NCBI GenBank assembly: GCA_016858145.1
Contig: JAEHOE010000036.1
Coordinates: 620,001-684,000 of the forward strand
Direction: 5' to 3'
Length of the DNA: 64,000 bases
Origin: Edaphochlamys debaryana
Taxonomy: Eukaryota; Chlorophyta; Chlorophyceae; Chlamydomonadales
A program made the translations under genes and the position numbers. Below are positions 32,621-44,499 of this stretch, piece after piece (position 1 is the stretch's first letter; every line of letters begins with the position of its first letter). The notes under the pieces were generated by a model. The model saw nothing but the letters and a program-made list of their open reading frames with translations, did not search any database and was not told the origin of the DNA.

Positions 32621-35000
32621 TAGGCTGCCGCGCGGGTCCTCGAGGCCGCTCGCTGCGAAGGTGAGAAGCTCATCCCGCAACCGGGCCAAGACCGGGCTTC
32701 CTCGCCTGAGCCGCTCTGGACCTCCAGCTTCCTCCTTGGACCCCGTCTAGGCCCCCTCTATCGCCAGGGCCGACCAGGAGGCCACGCCGTGGCCGGGCTA
32801 AGGAGCGCTCTTCCCCGCCCGAAGACTGACCGCGTAACTCTTGGCTCCTCCGCGCTGCCAGGCCCCGACATTCCGTGCCAGCGAGTCATGAGCCGCCTTC
32901 CTGGCTCCTCGACAGGCTAGCGCTGCGTCCTCGCCGCGCCGATGGCCGCCCGCAGGTCCTTGCGCGCAGCCTCAGGTCTTGCTAAGTGGTTCTGCTAGTA
33001 GCTAGGTCTATGCGGGGTGGTCAGGTGCCAAAGCTTGGGCCGCAGCGTGCAGCGTAGCTCCAAAGGGGGGCAGCGTACGATGCCGTACTCGGCGCTTCTG
33101 AAGCGCTGAGCGCGTGTTGGCTCCTGTTTGTGCTGTCACTGCATAGCCAGCTCTGCCCGGGCCACCTAGACAGCTCACCAGGCCCTCAAGCACACCACGC
33201 CCGGTGCGCTGGGTCGCAGGAAAGCACCACGCTGGCTCCCCCGCTTGCTCGCAGCGACATTGTTGCACACCTAGCTATGTAGCCTTGGGCAGTCAGGCAG
33301 CAATTGGTGCCGGGCGGGCCCTGGTCGCGCCTGGAAGGCGCCAGCAGCTGCTTGCGGAGGGCTCTGGTCCATCTCTGGAGCATCTGTGGTGTCCCTGGAG
33401 GCCTTGGGATGCTCCCTGGGCACCCTGGGCCGCGGCTAGAGGAAAGCCGTCTCAGGTGTCCCGCGGGTCCATCCAATGGCGCATTACCACCCGTCAGGGC
33501 AGGGTCCAGCTCGTGCCTGTGCGGGCCCAGCCAGGCGGCGGACAGATGTGCTGGTCTGCCTATGGCACTCGGTACCTAAGAGCCTGGCAGGGATAGGGTG
33601 CTGGAAGCCGCAATGGTGAATGTAGAAGGCGAGGGATGGCTCCCCGGTGCCGCGACCTGACATCCCCCCTTCGCCTCGGCCCAGGAAACCGCTCGTGGCT
33701 CCCCGCTCACCTCCCTCGCCTTCACCGTTTGAACTCACGGTAGCCAGTGCACTGGACGCTGCACATCACTAGAGTGTTGACCCTTCCGAGGGTTTCCGTC
33801 AGCAGCTCCCATGGCGTCGACATGCCGGCCTAGCGCGCGGCTGCTTCGCCTTTCGCCGAGGAGAGGATGGACACAGCTGGTATGGCAGGGGATGGGCACC
33901 CGCAGGCGTGGAGGCGGAGTCGAAGGCGCAGGGTGTGGGAAGTGGAGTCCAGATGAGTGGGAGGCATGACAAGCGCGGAGTCTCTGGCCTACTGTGCCCC
34001 CCTCCGCAATCAGGCTCAGGACGGGGGGGCCAGGGCCGGCTGTGCCCAGCCCTGCCTTTGCCCTCAACGGACGGAGGAACTTAAAGGAGACGGGAGGGCG
34101 CTGCGAGGCGCTGGCGTACCCAGGGATGTGAGGCGTGGGGCGTTGGGGCCGACGTGTTGCTTCCAACTCTGTGACCGCTTGTGCTGCTGGTGCGCAAGGG
34201 CACGGGCGCCTGGAGCTCCAGACAGTGCAGTGATGGGTGTCGCGTATGCCGACAGGGGTCACAGGGCCCGAGAATATGGCCATTGGCGTTGCTTGCCTGG
34301 GCCCTGCCGCAAACACTGCATGCGTGGAAGCGGTATCGGTGTTGGAGGCGCGGGGGCCTGGCAAGCGGAGTCGGGAGGGGGGGCGGGCATCATGGGGGCC
34401 TGACGGTGGAGGGCCGACGCGTTGCCATCAGAAGATTTGCCGGTGACGCCTGGTGAGTGTGGTGACGGCATGATGCCACGTGCAGTGGGACCATCAGGCG
34501 GGACGGGTGACGCATGTCGTAGATGCCAGCAGCTCCGGTTCCCCCAGTATTACACAGAGCTGCTGGCGGTATCTTGCCCGCCTCCGCAGTCTTGGCCTTG
34601 GGCAGAGTGCCGGCAAGGCCAGGAGACAGCGGAGCACCAGCTCACGCCTCACTGGCTGCTAAGCGAATCTGGAGCGTCAGAGAAGGCCGGCGCTGTCGTC
34701 GGTGTGCCCGGACGTCGTGCCATGACGGTGGTTCCCCGCCGCCCTGTCTCCCCGCCCCTCCCCCGGCCTCCCAAGCACGAGACGCCAAGCCCTGTACCTT
34801 GCGGGGGACGTAAGCCGATGGTGCTTGTTGCACGGGGGGGCAGGGGTAGAAGACATCAACGTGGAGGGGGGTCACCTCGGGGGGTCACCTGCTCGCCACG
34901 CCCATCGCGCGTCATGGGCGTAACGGCCGCACGGCTTCAACGTCCGCCCGGCTTCCGGTCTGCACTATTTCCACCGCTGCGCCTGCTCGACACACACAGA
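32621..35000. promoter_or_regulatory. Divergent intergenic region between right LRR gene (-) and DGAT2 (+)
   Basis: 2.4 kb between two outward-facing start codons, lying wholly within the right arm and duplicated in the left arm. It should contain both promoters. No gene, tRNA or transposon coding region was recognised. Its sequence differs from the left copy by many substitutions and indels, more than the adjacent LRR exons do, as expected for non-coding DNA or for sequence outside a gene-conversion tract. Confidence 0.5.
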
Positions 35001-37874
35001 ATGGAGTCTGGAATGAAGTCCCTTTTCGAGCTCGCCCTAAAGCCTGGCCAGCTGCCGGGTAGACTCACCTGCTTCTGGTTCTTGCTCACCGTGATTACCA
35101 ACGTCTGGTACTGGCCGCTGGCGTTCTGCGTCATCCTCTACACGCGGAGCCTCGTGGGAGCTGCGACGATTTGCATGCGAGTGTTGCACCACCGGGCGCC
35201 GTTGCAGTGCCGCACCAGCGAGGTTGCCGTTGGATGCTACACCTAGGCGGTGCAGGGCGCGGGGCCCTCGTAGAGCCGGCGACGGCTTGGCCGTTCGCGG
35301 CTCCGTCACGCGATTCGGCAGGCCCGTCGCTGACAGCCCCCCGCGCCCTCTTTCACGCAAACCCCACCGCAGACTCGTTCTCTATAACACCGTTGGCCCA
35401 GGCAAGAAGGCTGCCGGCAACTGTTCATGGCCACCGTTGTTCCGGAGGTACGCCGGTTGTCCTGCCGCACACGCGCACGAGGAGGCACACCCCGCCCGTG
35501 AAGAGGCTGCTGCTCTCCTGCGAGCTCTCCGCACGGGAGCAAACTGCGCGCAGCTGTATCGTGCTCAGCTGGACCGTGCCGCACCTTGCCCCGTTGCCCA
35601 ACCTGCGCCTCGCTTTCCGTGCCACCCATGCTCTCCACCGCTGCTGTCCGCTGGTGCCCCGCCGCGTGCCCGCCCTCTCAGCACCCCCCTCCTGCCAGTG
35701 CCGTCAAGCCCTCCTGGGCACCACGCCCCCTACCCCTCCGCAGGCTGCCGTATTGGGCCTACATGGCTCGCTACTTCTCCGCACGCATCGTCAAGACCGA
35801 GGACCTGCCCCCTGAGAAGAACGTGAGTAGCACAGCGCCCTCCGCCCTTTGCGCCGCACGTCTGCCCTTCTTCACACACTACCGCTCACCCCCGCCGCGA
35901 CCGCCCCACCTGCTTCCCCAAGCAACCGCACACCATGTAGTACCTGAGGCTTCGCTGATGCTGACCCCGGCTCGCTCTGCTCCGTCCGCAGTACATGTTT
36001 GTGTCGCACCCGCACGGCGTCATCGGCCTCTCCACCTGGGTCAACTTCGCCACTGAGGCCACGGGCGTCTCCAAGGTTTTCCCCGGTGAGCACGGGTGTC
36101 CGGGGCCGAGCGGGACAAGCGGAACACAGCCTCCCTTTGAGCCTAGACGGGGCACTGTTATCGCCACGGTACCAGGGAGCTCCCCGCCCTTGAGTGCATA
36201 CGGTATCGCGCACCTGCATCTCACCGCCACTTCATTCCTTCCCGCGCACATTGGCCGTGCCGACCACGACCCCATGATATCCCCTGGCTGGAACTCCGTT
36301 CCCCCCGCCTACCCCCAGGCATTGAGATCCACGTGGCCACGCTGGGGTCCAACTTCGTGGCCCCCGGCATGCGCGAGTACGTGCTCATGCACGGGCTTTG
36401 CGACGCGAGCCGGGACACGCTCAAGGCGCTGCTGGGCTCGGGGTGAGCAGGGGGGGCGAAGGCGGATGGGGAGGGGGGGGTCTGGAGAGGTTGAAGGTTC
36501 GGGGGCTGGGTTGGAACCAAGGCGAGCTGGGTGAGCAGGGAGTGCTGGAGTGTAGACAGGAGGCATGTTTGCGCGTGGCTGCTGGGTGCTGACAGATGTG
36601 TCCTGCTGAGGATGAAATGGGGAGAGGTGGGGCTCGGAGACTGCCGCGCCCCTGTGCGGCACCTTCTTGCACACACACCCTGTTGCCCCCCTGCGCCTCC
36701 CCTGCCTCCCCCCTGCAACCCCGCCTCCGCAGCAAGCCCGGCCGCTCCGTGGTGCTGGTGGTGGGCGGGGCGGCGGAGGCGCTGCTGGCGGCCCCGGGCA
36801 CCTACGACCTGGTGAGGGCCGGGGCACGTGCGAGCGGAGCCACACGTGTGTGGTGGTGGGGGGCCCGCTGTTTGCCGATGGACCAGGCGCTGGGCCACCA
36901 CCAACGACCTTTACTCCCCTCCGTAACGACCTGATTCGACCTGTGCCTCCCGTCCCTTTCACCCTCATTGTCCCCAGATCCTCAACAGCCGCAAGGGCTT
37001 CATCAAGCTGGCGCTGCAGACCGGCGCCTCGCTGGTGCCCCTGCTGGGCTTCGGCGAGCCAGACACCTACATGACCTGGGTGGCGCCCAAGGGCACCACA
37101 GCCGCGCGCGTGCTCAAGTGAGGCGCGGGGCGGGGGCGGGGGGCGGAGACTGTGGGGATGCGGGTTGCGGGGTCGGGGAGTGAAGGGAGGGAGGGGATGC
37201 GTGAGGGAAGGGGTTTAGGTAAGGAGATCGACAGCGCTAGGGTCTGCGGCGGTGTGATCGTGCCCCTGTTTCGGCTCGCTGACGCATGGGCGCTGCTGCG
37301 TTGCCGTGTGTGCAGGGTGCTCAAGGACTGGCTGGGCTTCTCCACGCCCATCATCTGGGGCGTGGGCGTGTTTGGAGGTGAGGTGCCGGCCTGCTTGGTG
37401 CGAGACCCCTGCTTCTCTCTTTGTCAACCTGCACTCGTGGTGTTCCTTGTCCACATGGCTGAACCCTCACAACCCCTGCCTGGCCCCCAGGCAAGGGCCT
37501 GATGCCGCTGCCGGCGCAGCTGACATCCGTGGTGGGCGCACCCGTGCACGTGGACAAGTAGGATCAAAGGGGCTGGCGGGGCTGGGATCGGGGGCATCGG
37601 TCAATGCTTACCTCCGCACATTGACTGGGTCTTCGTCTGTGCGCGCGCGGGTTGGAATATTGTGGGAAGGGGGAACCCGCTGTGTCTCGGGCCCTTGCGA
37701 GCCTTCTTGACCCCGTTTTCTGTCGCGACCGCACACCTCAGGGTCGAGAACCCCAGCCAGGAGCAGATCGATGCGCTGCACGCCAAATACGTGGCGGCGC
37801 TGCAGCGTACGTGGGACGATCACGTTGATAAGTACGGCAAGGGCGTCAAGAAGCCCCTGACCATCGTGGCCTAG
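35001..37874 (+). CDS. DGAT2: Diacylglycerol O-acyltransferase type 2
   Basis: Exon 1 starts at 35001 (MESGMKSLFELALKPG) with a hydrophobic stretch (VWYWPLAFCVILY). Its donor is unresolved. Later exons are clear: 35373-35447, 35744-35822, 35992-36085, 36319-36442, 36733-36811, 36978-37117, 37316-37377, 37491-37557 and 37742-37874 (TAG). From exon 2 on they give about 284 aa in frame, so roughly 330-350 aa in all. The enzyme transfers acyl-CoA to diacylglycerol, making triacylglycerol at the ER or lipid-droplet surface. Family marks are WPPLFRRLPYWAYMARYF, the active-site HPHG (VSHPHGVIGL), STEATG.SKVFPG, VVGGAAEAL, and RKGFIKLALQTGASLVPLLGFGE. Exon 1 lies inside the palindrome arm and exon 2 onward outside it, so the promoter and first exon exist in a second, broken copy at 21353-21621 that might recombine with this locus. 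Confidence 0.92.
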
Positions 37875-39984
37875 ACTCGGACACACGAGGCGTACGGCAC
37901 ACAGTCCGTATGGCAGCTTGTGCCCGCTGCGGAACGGCCCACGGCGAAGAGTTGCGGGAGGCTGCTTGCAGCGGTTTGCCAGTGGACATGACAAGGCTCG
38001 ACGGCAGACCGCCTGGGGAGAAGAGTTTGTCGGACAACCACCTTCGTGGCTACGGACCGTGCTGCTTTGGTTCGAAGGCAGTGAAGAGTGCTTGCGTGGG
38101 AGCTGGCGCGTATGGACGAGCAGGACCCAGGGGCCCGAAGGCGTATTGATGGACGGCCCAGGATACCCCGGGAGTGCCTTCCTGGCGCGGGTATGGTGAC
38201 TGGGACGGCAGGTAAGGAACGCGTTGTGCCGTATCTGCCCGTCCAAGGAGGTGGACGGCTCGATGGCTGTGCTGCAAGGAGCACGTGAGGCGGCCCAAGG
38301 TGATACCTTGCCGCAGCCTTTTGTGAGGGTTGACACCGACCTGCCATTGCTTAGTAACGAGGACTACGGACCTACGCACGGTCGAGGGATGATGGATCGG
38401 CTGGGTGATTGAAGAGCCCAGTGTCACGCAAGTGGGGCATTCCTTTTCACAAACTGAGGGCATTTCGCTCAGCATGGCAGGTGTGGCACGTGCGCATGTT
38501 GCTTATGAGGCACGCATGTATCAGGGTCGTGGCCGGGGTCTTGCCGGCAGACACGGCCTGGAGTTGTGGAGGCACTCGTAGGAGGAGTGTGCTCGGTAGG
38601 GGGCCTAAGCAAGCACGATGGAGGTTGTGTCGAGGGCATCGGGGTGAGGCTGTGTTGCTGTAGCCGGGCTCCCCATATCCTTGGTTGAAGGCAACCTACC
38701 TGTGTTGCGGTATACCGGTAGTCGATTCGTATTGCGTTTGAACTATAGTCATATGGTAGGGGCAGAGTTCTTGCACTTCGGCCATTGTGTCTTGCATGTC
38801 GGTGCTCTTCAATGATCCCACCATCGCTTGTTACCTATTGGGGTCGACGGCATCGCTCCCCCAGTCGTCTTGCGTATTGCGACATTCCCGAGGGGCCTAT
38901 TGCCGGGGACGGCGCGAAGGGATGAGCAGGGGTTCTGATAGTTGTGGGTTTGGGGCCGGTGCTTGTGGGGGCCCTGATGAGCTGCTTAAGGTGTGGATAC
39001 GCCATGGGAGTGGAGCAGGAGCCGCATGGAGCCTGGGCCAGCCGTCTATCGTGGGTATAATGGTTGCTGGCCGGTCTGGTATAGGGTTGTAGAAGGCAGT
39101 TCTCGACAAAGGAAGCGGTTGGGTGTTTGGCTTGTGCCTGCTGCTCAGCCAAGCCTATCAGCGAGCCTTGCGGCATTCGTATTGGGGCGCACATTGCGCT
39201 GTCACTAAGTCCAGCTTGCATGTGGTTGTGGGCGTAGCACGGATCGGCGTGGTGGCGACGGGCCGGCCCCAGACCAGACCCCTGCCCCAGACTGAAGTTC
39301 AATACAAGGAGGATTGGCGGAATGCCAAGGCTGCCACCGTTGGAGAAAGCAAGGGGGAAGACAAGGGTGGCTGCCCGAAGGCAGGAAAAGGGCTGAGCCC
39401 CGTGGTCCCCCCCAGGGGGGCAAGCAAAGGGGAAGAAGACATCAACGAAGCGAAGCAAGGGGGAGCAGCAACGTGCTCATAATATTGGAACGATTGGAAC
39501 CGTAAGGTGGAGCTGGTGGAGCCCCTGATCTATCTGCACCATCAGCTAGCACCACGACAGCACGACTCCACGAGGGATGCTGCGCACTACGGCACGCAAG
39601 GGCTGTTCCGCTGGTACTTCGACCTACGCGGGGTGTTCCGCTAGTCAGGCCTCCAGGGGACAGTTCGGGTATGGAGTGGGCGCGCCTAGGAAGACCTGCA
39701 GGACCCGGGCCTACCCACCTTACCCACCTCCGCGGAGACTTGCGGATTCTACTACTTGCAGGGAGACCAACGGGGTGACTGTCGCTTGGATGCTGGCGGG
39801 GGGAATGGGGTGTTGGGAAAGAGCGTGTCAACTGTCGGGGCCTTGGGGGCAGATCCCGCCGTCCTGCACGCCCGCCATACCCAGAGTCCCCATCTCATAC
39901 ACTATCACATGTATGCTGATGTTCTGAACCTACGTAGCTTGATGTAGCTCAACTAGCTGTTCGGGCAAGGGCCCCCTCTGCAGC
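37875..39984. other. Intergenic region between DGAT2 and the first MYND gene
   Basis: 2.1 kb on which I see no gene. The first part should be the DGAT2 3' UTR. The last 100 bp before 39985 should be the promoter and 5' UTR of the MYND gene. The block at 39290-39480 looks like an interspersed repeat and is listed separately. Confidence 0.55.
39290..39480. repeat. Possible interspersed repeat remnant
   Basis: A purine-rich block with a small inverted C/G motif (CCCCCCCAGGGGGG near 39405-39418) and an AAGAAGACATCAAC stretch. A closely similar motif (GTTGATGTCTTCTACCCCTG on the plus strand near 21762-21781, mirrored near 34846-34865) occurs in both palindrome arms, suggesting a shared dispersed sequence. 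No coding capacity or terminal repeats were found. Weak call. Confidence 0.3.
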
Positions 39985-42900
39985 ATGGCTGTTTCCCAGG
40001 ACCTCCTTGTGCAACGTTTGCGCGCGTGTCAACTTTCCGCTGATGTGGTACAACGCGCCAGGGAGAGCTTGGCGTCGGATCGCTCGCGGTCTCTCGAAGC
40101 ACTGCAGAACTTGCGTCGCCGGTGAGCCGGACTCGTAACGGCTTGCTAGAGAGTAACTGAAAGAGGAATGGGGGATATCGAGGTAGAGCGCTCGCCTTAC
40201 AGAGGATGAGCCCGAAAGGATGGACATCGAGCGTTGCCGGGCTTGCCTTGGGACTTGCCCCGTGTGGGGATCAGCATGTTGAGCTTGGTGCTCGTCAACT
40301 TCGCTGGGGATCAGACCTCCCCCCCACCGCGCGTGGTCTCCTCCGCTTACCCTGAGGCCCCCTCCTTCGCCCCAGACACCAGGCGTTCGCCGAGGCCGAC
40401 GCCGCCTTGCAGCAGCTGTATGTCCACGTGGTGCAGTCTATCGAGGACTCTCCCCAGCAGGCGGCGCCCCTGCTCCAACAGTGGGCTAACGCCCTGGTGG
40501 AGGCGGGAACATGGGCTTGGCTGGCCGGCAGGATGGCGGCACTCTCGGCGGCGGTCAAGGTCGTCGTTGACCGGTCATCGACTCCCGATGCCCAGCGCAT
40601 GGCCGAGGTCCAGATCAGCACCTACCTAGTCCCGTCGCAGGCCATGCTGAAGCGCTGCCTGAACCCGCTCCACACGTTCTGGCGAGCCATTCTCCCCCGC
40701 GCCGACGGCCACAGCGCGGCGCTCTTCCTGCAGGCCTGCCCCATGCCCTGGCAGCTGGAGTGGCTGTCCGCGGCCGCAGACACGCTGCGGGCCTGCACGC
40801 AGTACGCTTGCTTCACGGCGCAGCAGGACAGCCGGGAGCGGGAGCGGCAGGGCCAGACCGGGGCTATGGCCGCCGCGAACTTCAGCACCGAGAGCGCCAC
40901 ACAGCTGGCCGCGCACGCCGGCATGGGCATGTCAGTACTGCTGACGCTCCTGGCGCCCCCCACGGGCAGCGGCGTCTCCGGTGGTCCTGCGCAGGAGCAG
41001 CCGGCGGCCTTCCGCCAGCTGCTCAGCGCTCTGGCGGGGAGCGGGCTGCTTCCTGCCGTGGCAGCCGCAGCCCTGCGCACCCCCGGGCCCGACCCAGATC
41101 GGGCCAGGAACGGGGACCAGGACTCGCAAATCTCTGCCCTGTACGTAGCCAACTGCGCGGGTTACCTACAAGCGGCGCTTCACATTGCTCGGCAGCTCAT
41201 GACGACGCCAGGCGCAGGTGCCGCGCCGCTAGCGGGTGTCTTTGCGCAACCCGACGTGGCCGCCTTTCAAGAGGCGCTGGTGGAGCGGCTGTGCGTGCAC
41301 GGGGGCGTGGAGCTGGAGCCGGGGGAGGGCGGAGGGCAGGGGCAGGGGCGGTGGTGGCTGCCGCAGCTGGAGGCCAAGGTAGGGCACGTGATCGGCAGCC
41401 CCAACAACCCGAGGGAATGGAACATCACTGGGACGGCGGAGGTGTACGCGGAAGTGCACAGGACCACCATGATCCTCCTCTTCTTCCAGCTCTACCCTTC
41501 CGCCTGCTACATGCTGACCGCGGACGACTCCTTCGCCGAGTTCTCGGCCCCGCCGGCCCGCCTACTGCGGCTCGAGTCAAAGGCGTGGGAGGCGGTGTGC
41601 CGGCTCTACCGTGGCCAGGGCCTGGCGGGGTCCTATGGGCCCAAGCCGGCCTGGGACTGCATGCCCTGCCCGGTAAGTCATCCCGCAGCGCGCTAAGCAG
41701 TCAATGACCAGGGCCAGGAGTGCCCATGCTGAGTACGTGGACTGTAATAGACGGCCAGGCTGGGCCAACCGTGAACGGCCTCGCTGTCCCGGTGGCCGCA
41801 TCCGACCAAGCTGACTTGCCGTACACGTGATGCCTTGCCGTCAGGACCCCTTTATGAACTACACGCCCCGGGCTGAGTCCGCCGCGTGGGCCCTGGCGCT
41901 GTGTGTGGAGGCCGTGGAAGCCGAGCTGGATGGGCGGCACTGGGGCAATTTCAACCCATTCCGCATCGTAAGTGAGCTTTGGAGCCGTGACTCTTCGGGC
42001 CTCGATTGCTACGCATACGCCTTGCTGCCGCGCCCCTCCTCCTGGCTCCGCGGCCATTCCGCAACGTACGGATGCGGCGCCCGCCGGGGCTCTCCGCACC
42101 GATGACGACAGCTTGGGGACCCCGTGCCTCGCCCGCTAACCCGCGTCACGACGTATCGCGCTTGCCTGCCACCTTCCGCTTTCCCGCCCGTGGCGCAGGT
42201 CAGCAAGGACGTGTCCCAGGCCCAGAGGCTGCACGGCGTCGCGGGGGCCCTCCACGCCCTCCTGCGCATGGTCAACTATGGCCTGCCATGTGGGTTGACT
42301 CCCTTTGAGCTGCCCCAGGCCCCCGTACCACGGAACCCCCCCTTGTAGTGCAGCATGCTTCGGCCTCAGCTGCGCTTGGTGTCATGTGCCAAGCCCCTCT
42401 GCAAGCAGCTGACTGCATGTGCCTGTCCCTTTCGCCCTGACCGTCCAGCGCCGGAGAAGCTCGGAGCCGCAAGCCGCGAGGAGCTACAGGCACAACTGTG
42501 CCGCGCGGGACTGGCAACCAGCTTGAACCACGCCCTGCGCCAGGCCTTCACCGCTGCGGACCGGGCCGCCACCTCAGGCAGCCCCGAGCTGCAGCGCCTG
42601 GCCACCGACCTCTCGGCAGTCCCCATTTGCGTGGCGCAAGTGCATACCCTGAGGGCGCTCCCGCTCCCCAACCGCATCGACGACGGCGGCGCGCTGGTGA
42701 CGTTCGCCAAGCGCGCGGCCATGATGACTCAGCGGCTGCAGGAGCTGGAGGCGGCCGGCAGCGCGGAGGCCCGCAGGCAGGAGCGAGACCTGCTGGCGGC
42801 GTTGCTCCACAACCTCCTGCCAGCCGCCAGCTGCTTCGTAAGCACCGCCCTTGCGGCCGGAGAGGCGGCCTCAGAGCAGGGCAGCGGTGGGGCCCTCCAG

Positions 42901-43941
42901 GCTGACCCCGAGGTGGCGGCACTCCTGGGGCGCTCCGTGTGCCTGCTGGTCACGCAAGTCTTGGCGCGCTCTGTGCTGCGGCGGGTGGGGGCGGCAACCT
43001 CTAAGCGGCTCCTCGAGGAGGCCTGTGCGGCACTGGACTACCTGCGCTGGGCCTGCACTGCAACCGTGCTCGCGCTGAGCACTCCGCGGCTGCTGGCCTG
43101 CCAGCCGCCACGCCTGCTGGCGGCGACCTGCAAGCTGCTCTGCGCCGACCTGACGCCAAGCGAGGTCACGGGCTCGACGCCGGAGGCTGCCGGGAAGGCT
43201 GCAGAGCTGCCCTCGCTGGCAGCCGTGCAGGTCCTGTACTGCCTGCTTGACCTCTCGGCACATCCGCAGCTCGGCGACCGCGTCCGGACCTGGCTGGCCC
43301 CCCCTGAGGGCAGCGGCGGGGGAGGCGCAACCGCGGATGGAGCGTGCGCGGACCAGGGCGCGGCGGCGGAGCGGGGCTGCCTCGAGCCGTTGGTTCGGTC
43401 TGGCGTCCTGTCACGGCTCTCCGAGTCGGAGGCAGATACCGGTGGCGCTGCTCTGCTGTCCCTGCTGAGGGCGGCGGTAGCCGAAAATGGCGAAGCTCCC
43501 GGAGGGTTCCAGGCGCACGCGCGCTCGATCCGAGAGGAGATTCAGGCCGGTACCATCTCCGTCGTCCGCGTGGGCGGCGCTGAACACCTGGTCCTCCCCG
43601 GCAGCGACCTCGAGGACATGATCGCAAGAGAGCTCTCGGAGCAGGAGGGCACGGCTGCCCTGCCTGACGTGACCGCGCTCGTGGCGGCGCCCCTGCCGCC
43701 GCCGCTGGCGGTGCCGCTGGCCGAGGCGGCTCTCCGGGAGCTGCGCGTGTGCGCGTACCCGGGCTGTCTGTCGTACGGCGGCCGGAGCGAGGCGGGGCTG
43801 AGCCTCAAGCAGTGCGCCCGCTGCAAGTGCGTGCGGTACTGCGGTGCAGCCTGCCAGGCGGCGCACTGGAAGGCGGGCCACAAGGAGGAGTGCCAGGCTG
43901 CTGCTGCCGCGGCGGCGGCGCCGGGCGCCCCTCCGGCGTGA
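39985..43941 (+). CDS. Large MYND zinc-finger protein A
   Basis: Five exons: 39985-40121, 40376-41672, 41845-41967, 42199-42289 and 42449-43941 (TGA), giving 1,046 aa. The only recognisable domain is a C-terminal MYND finger at about 984-1031: CAYPGC, then CARCKC, VRYCGAAC, and H/C pairs in HWKAGHKEEC. It is followed by an Ala/Pro tail. MYND fingers bind two zinc ions and proline-containing peptide partners and are often found in chromatin or scaffold proteins. The rest is a long, largely helical, armadillo-like region without obvious signature, containing EAGTWAWLAGRMAAL near the start. Start chosen because MAVSQDLLVQRLRA aligns with the paralogue MALTQATIVQRLRA. Large green-algal MYND families of this kind are known and mostly uncharacterised. 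It is a tandem paralogue of 44500-48493. Confidence 0.85.
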
Positions 43942-44499
43942 TCCTCCGGGATGGTGTGGTATTGTGCGGTGCTCGGCGGCGGTGGTGACGAGCCCACACA
44001 CTGCCATGCCCAGGTTGTAGACCGTATTTATCATGCATTCATGTGTGTAGGTCAAGATAGACTTGGTGGCCGGCCGTCTCCTCACGCCAGCACCCTGATC
44101 TGAGATGCCACGAGCGGGAAACCTTGTGGACCTTGAACCTTGATCCCTCAGTAGACGTTGAGCTTGAAGGGCTGCATGCTCAGGCTGGCGGCAGTTTAGA
44201 GGGTTGCTGGTGCTGAGCGCCTAGGCACGCGGGGGAACGCGCCGGGAAATGCTTCCAAAGGCTGTGCTCGGTGTGGTGCTCCGGCCTGGTGCTGGGGCGC
44301 TGGCCGATCAGGGCGGGCTGAGTAACGCCGAAAGTCGTATAGCTTGGACGACTAGAGCATATATTGTCCAACACACTACATATACACTGGCCGAGAAGCT
44401 AGCAGCTGATATGTGCATGGTAGACACGGCTGCGTGCAATTGCACTGCTAGCCTTTGGCGTCGTGACCTAGCCTTGGCCCGCAGCTTTGTAAGGTTACC
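43942..44499. other. Intergenic region between the tandem MYND genes
   Basis: About 560 bp holding the 3' UTR of MYND gene A and the promoter of gene B. A locally AT-rich stretch near 44350-44385 (ATATATTGTCC, CATATACACT) lies 115-150 bp before the ATG and could include a core promoter element. No similarity to the region upstream of gene A was evident by eye. Confidence 0.5.

Larger units (their letters stand above)
28730..35275 (-). repeat. Right arm of the giant inverted repeat
   Basis: The right arm matches 21353-28127 in reverse complement. It is about 230 bp shorter than the left arm, mainly because of one missing segment in its outer half. It carries the second LRR gene (-), the LRR-DGAT2 divergent intergenic region, and exon 1 of the complete DGAT2 gene, which continues past the arm edge. 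Because the DGAT2 gene is whole here and cut off in the left arm, this arm is the likely original and the left arm the inverted copy. Confidence 0.95.

Noticed and set aside
21353..35275. Palindrome as a simple assembly or fold-back artefact
   Set aside because: Arms differ by many substitutions, a 250-bp segment and several indels, the outer flanks differ, and the centre is unique. An artefactual fold-back read would give near-perfect identity. Long-read confirmation is still desirable.
21353..35275. Palindrome as a transposon with long terminal inverted repeats
   Set aside because: No transposase-like coding region lies in the spacer, the arms contain ordinary intron-bearing genes, and no target-site duplication is evident at the outer edges.
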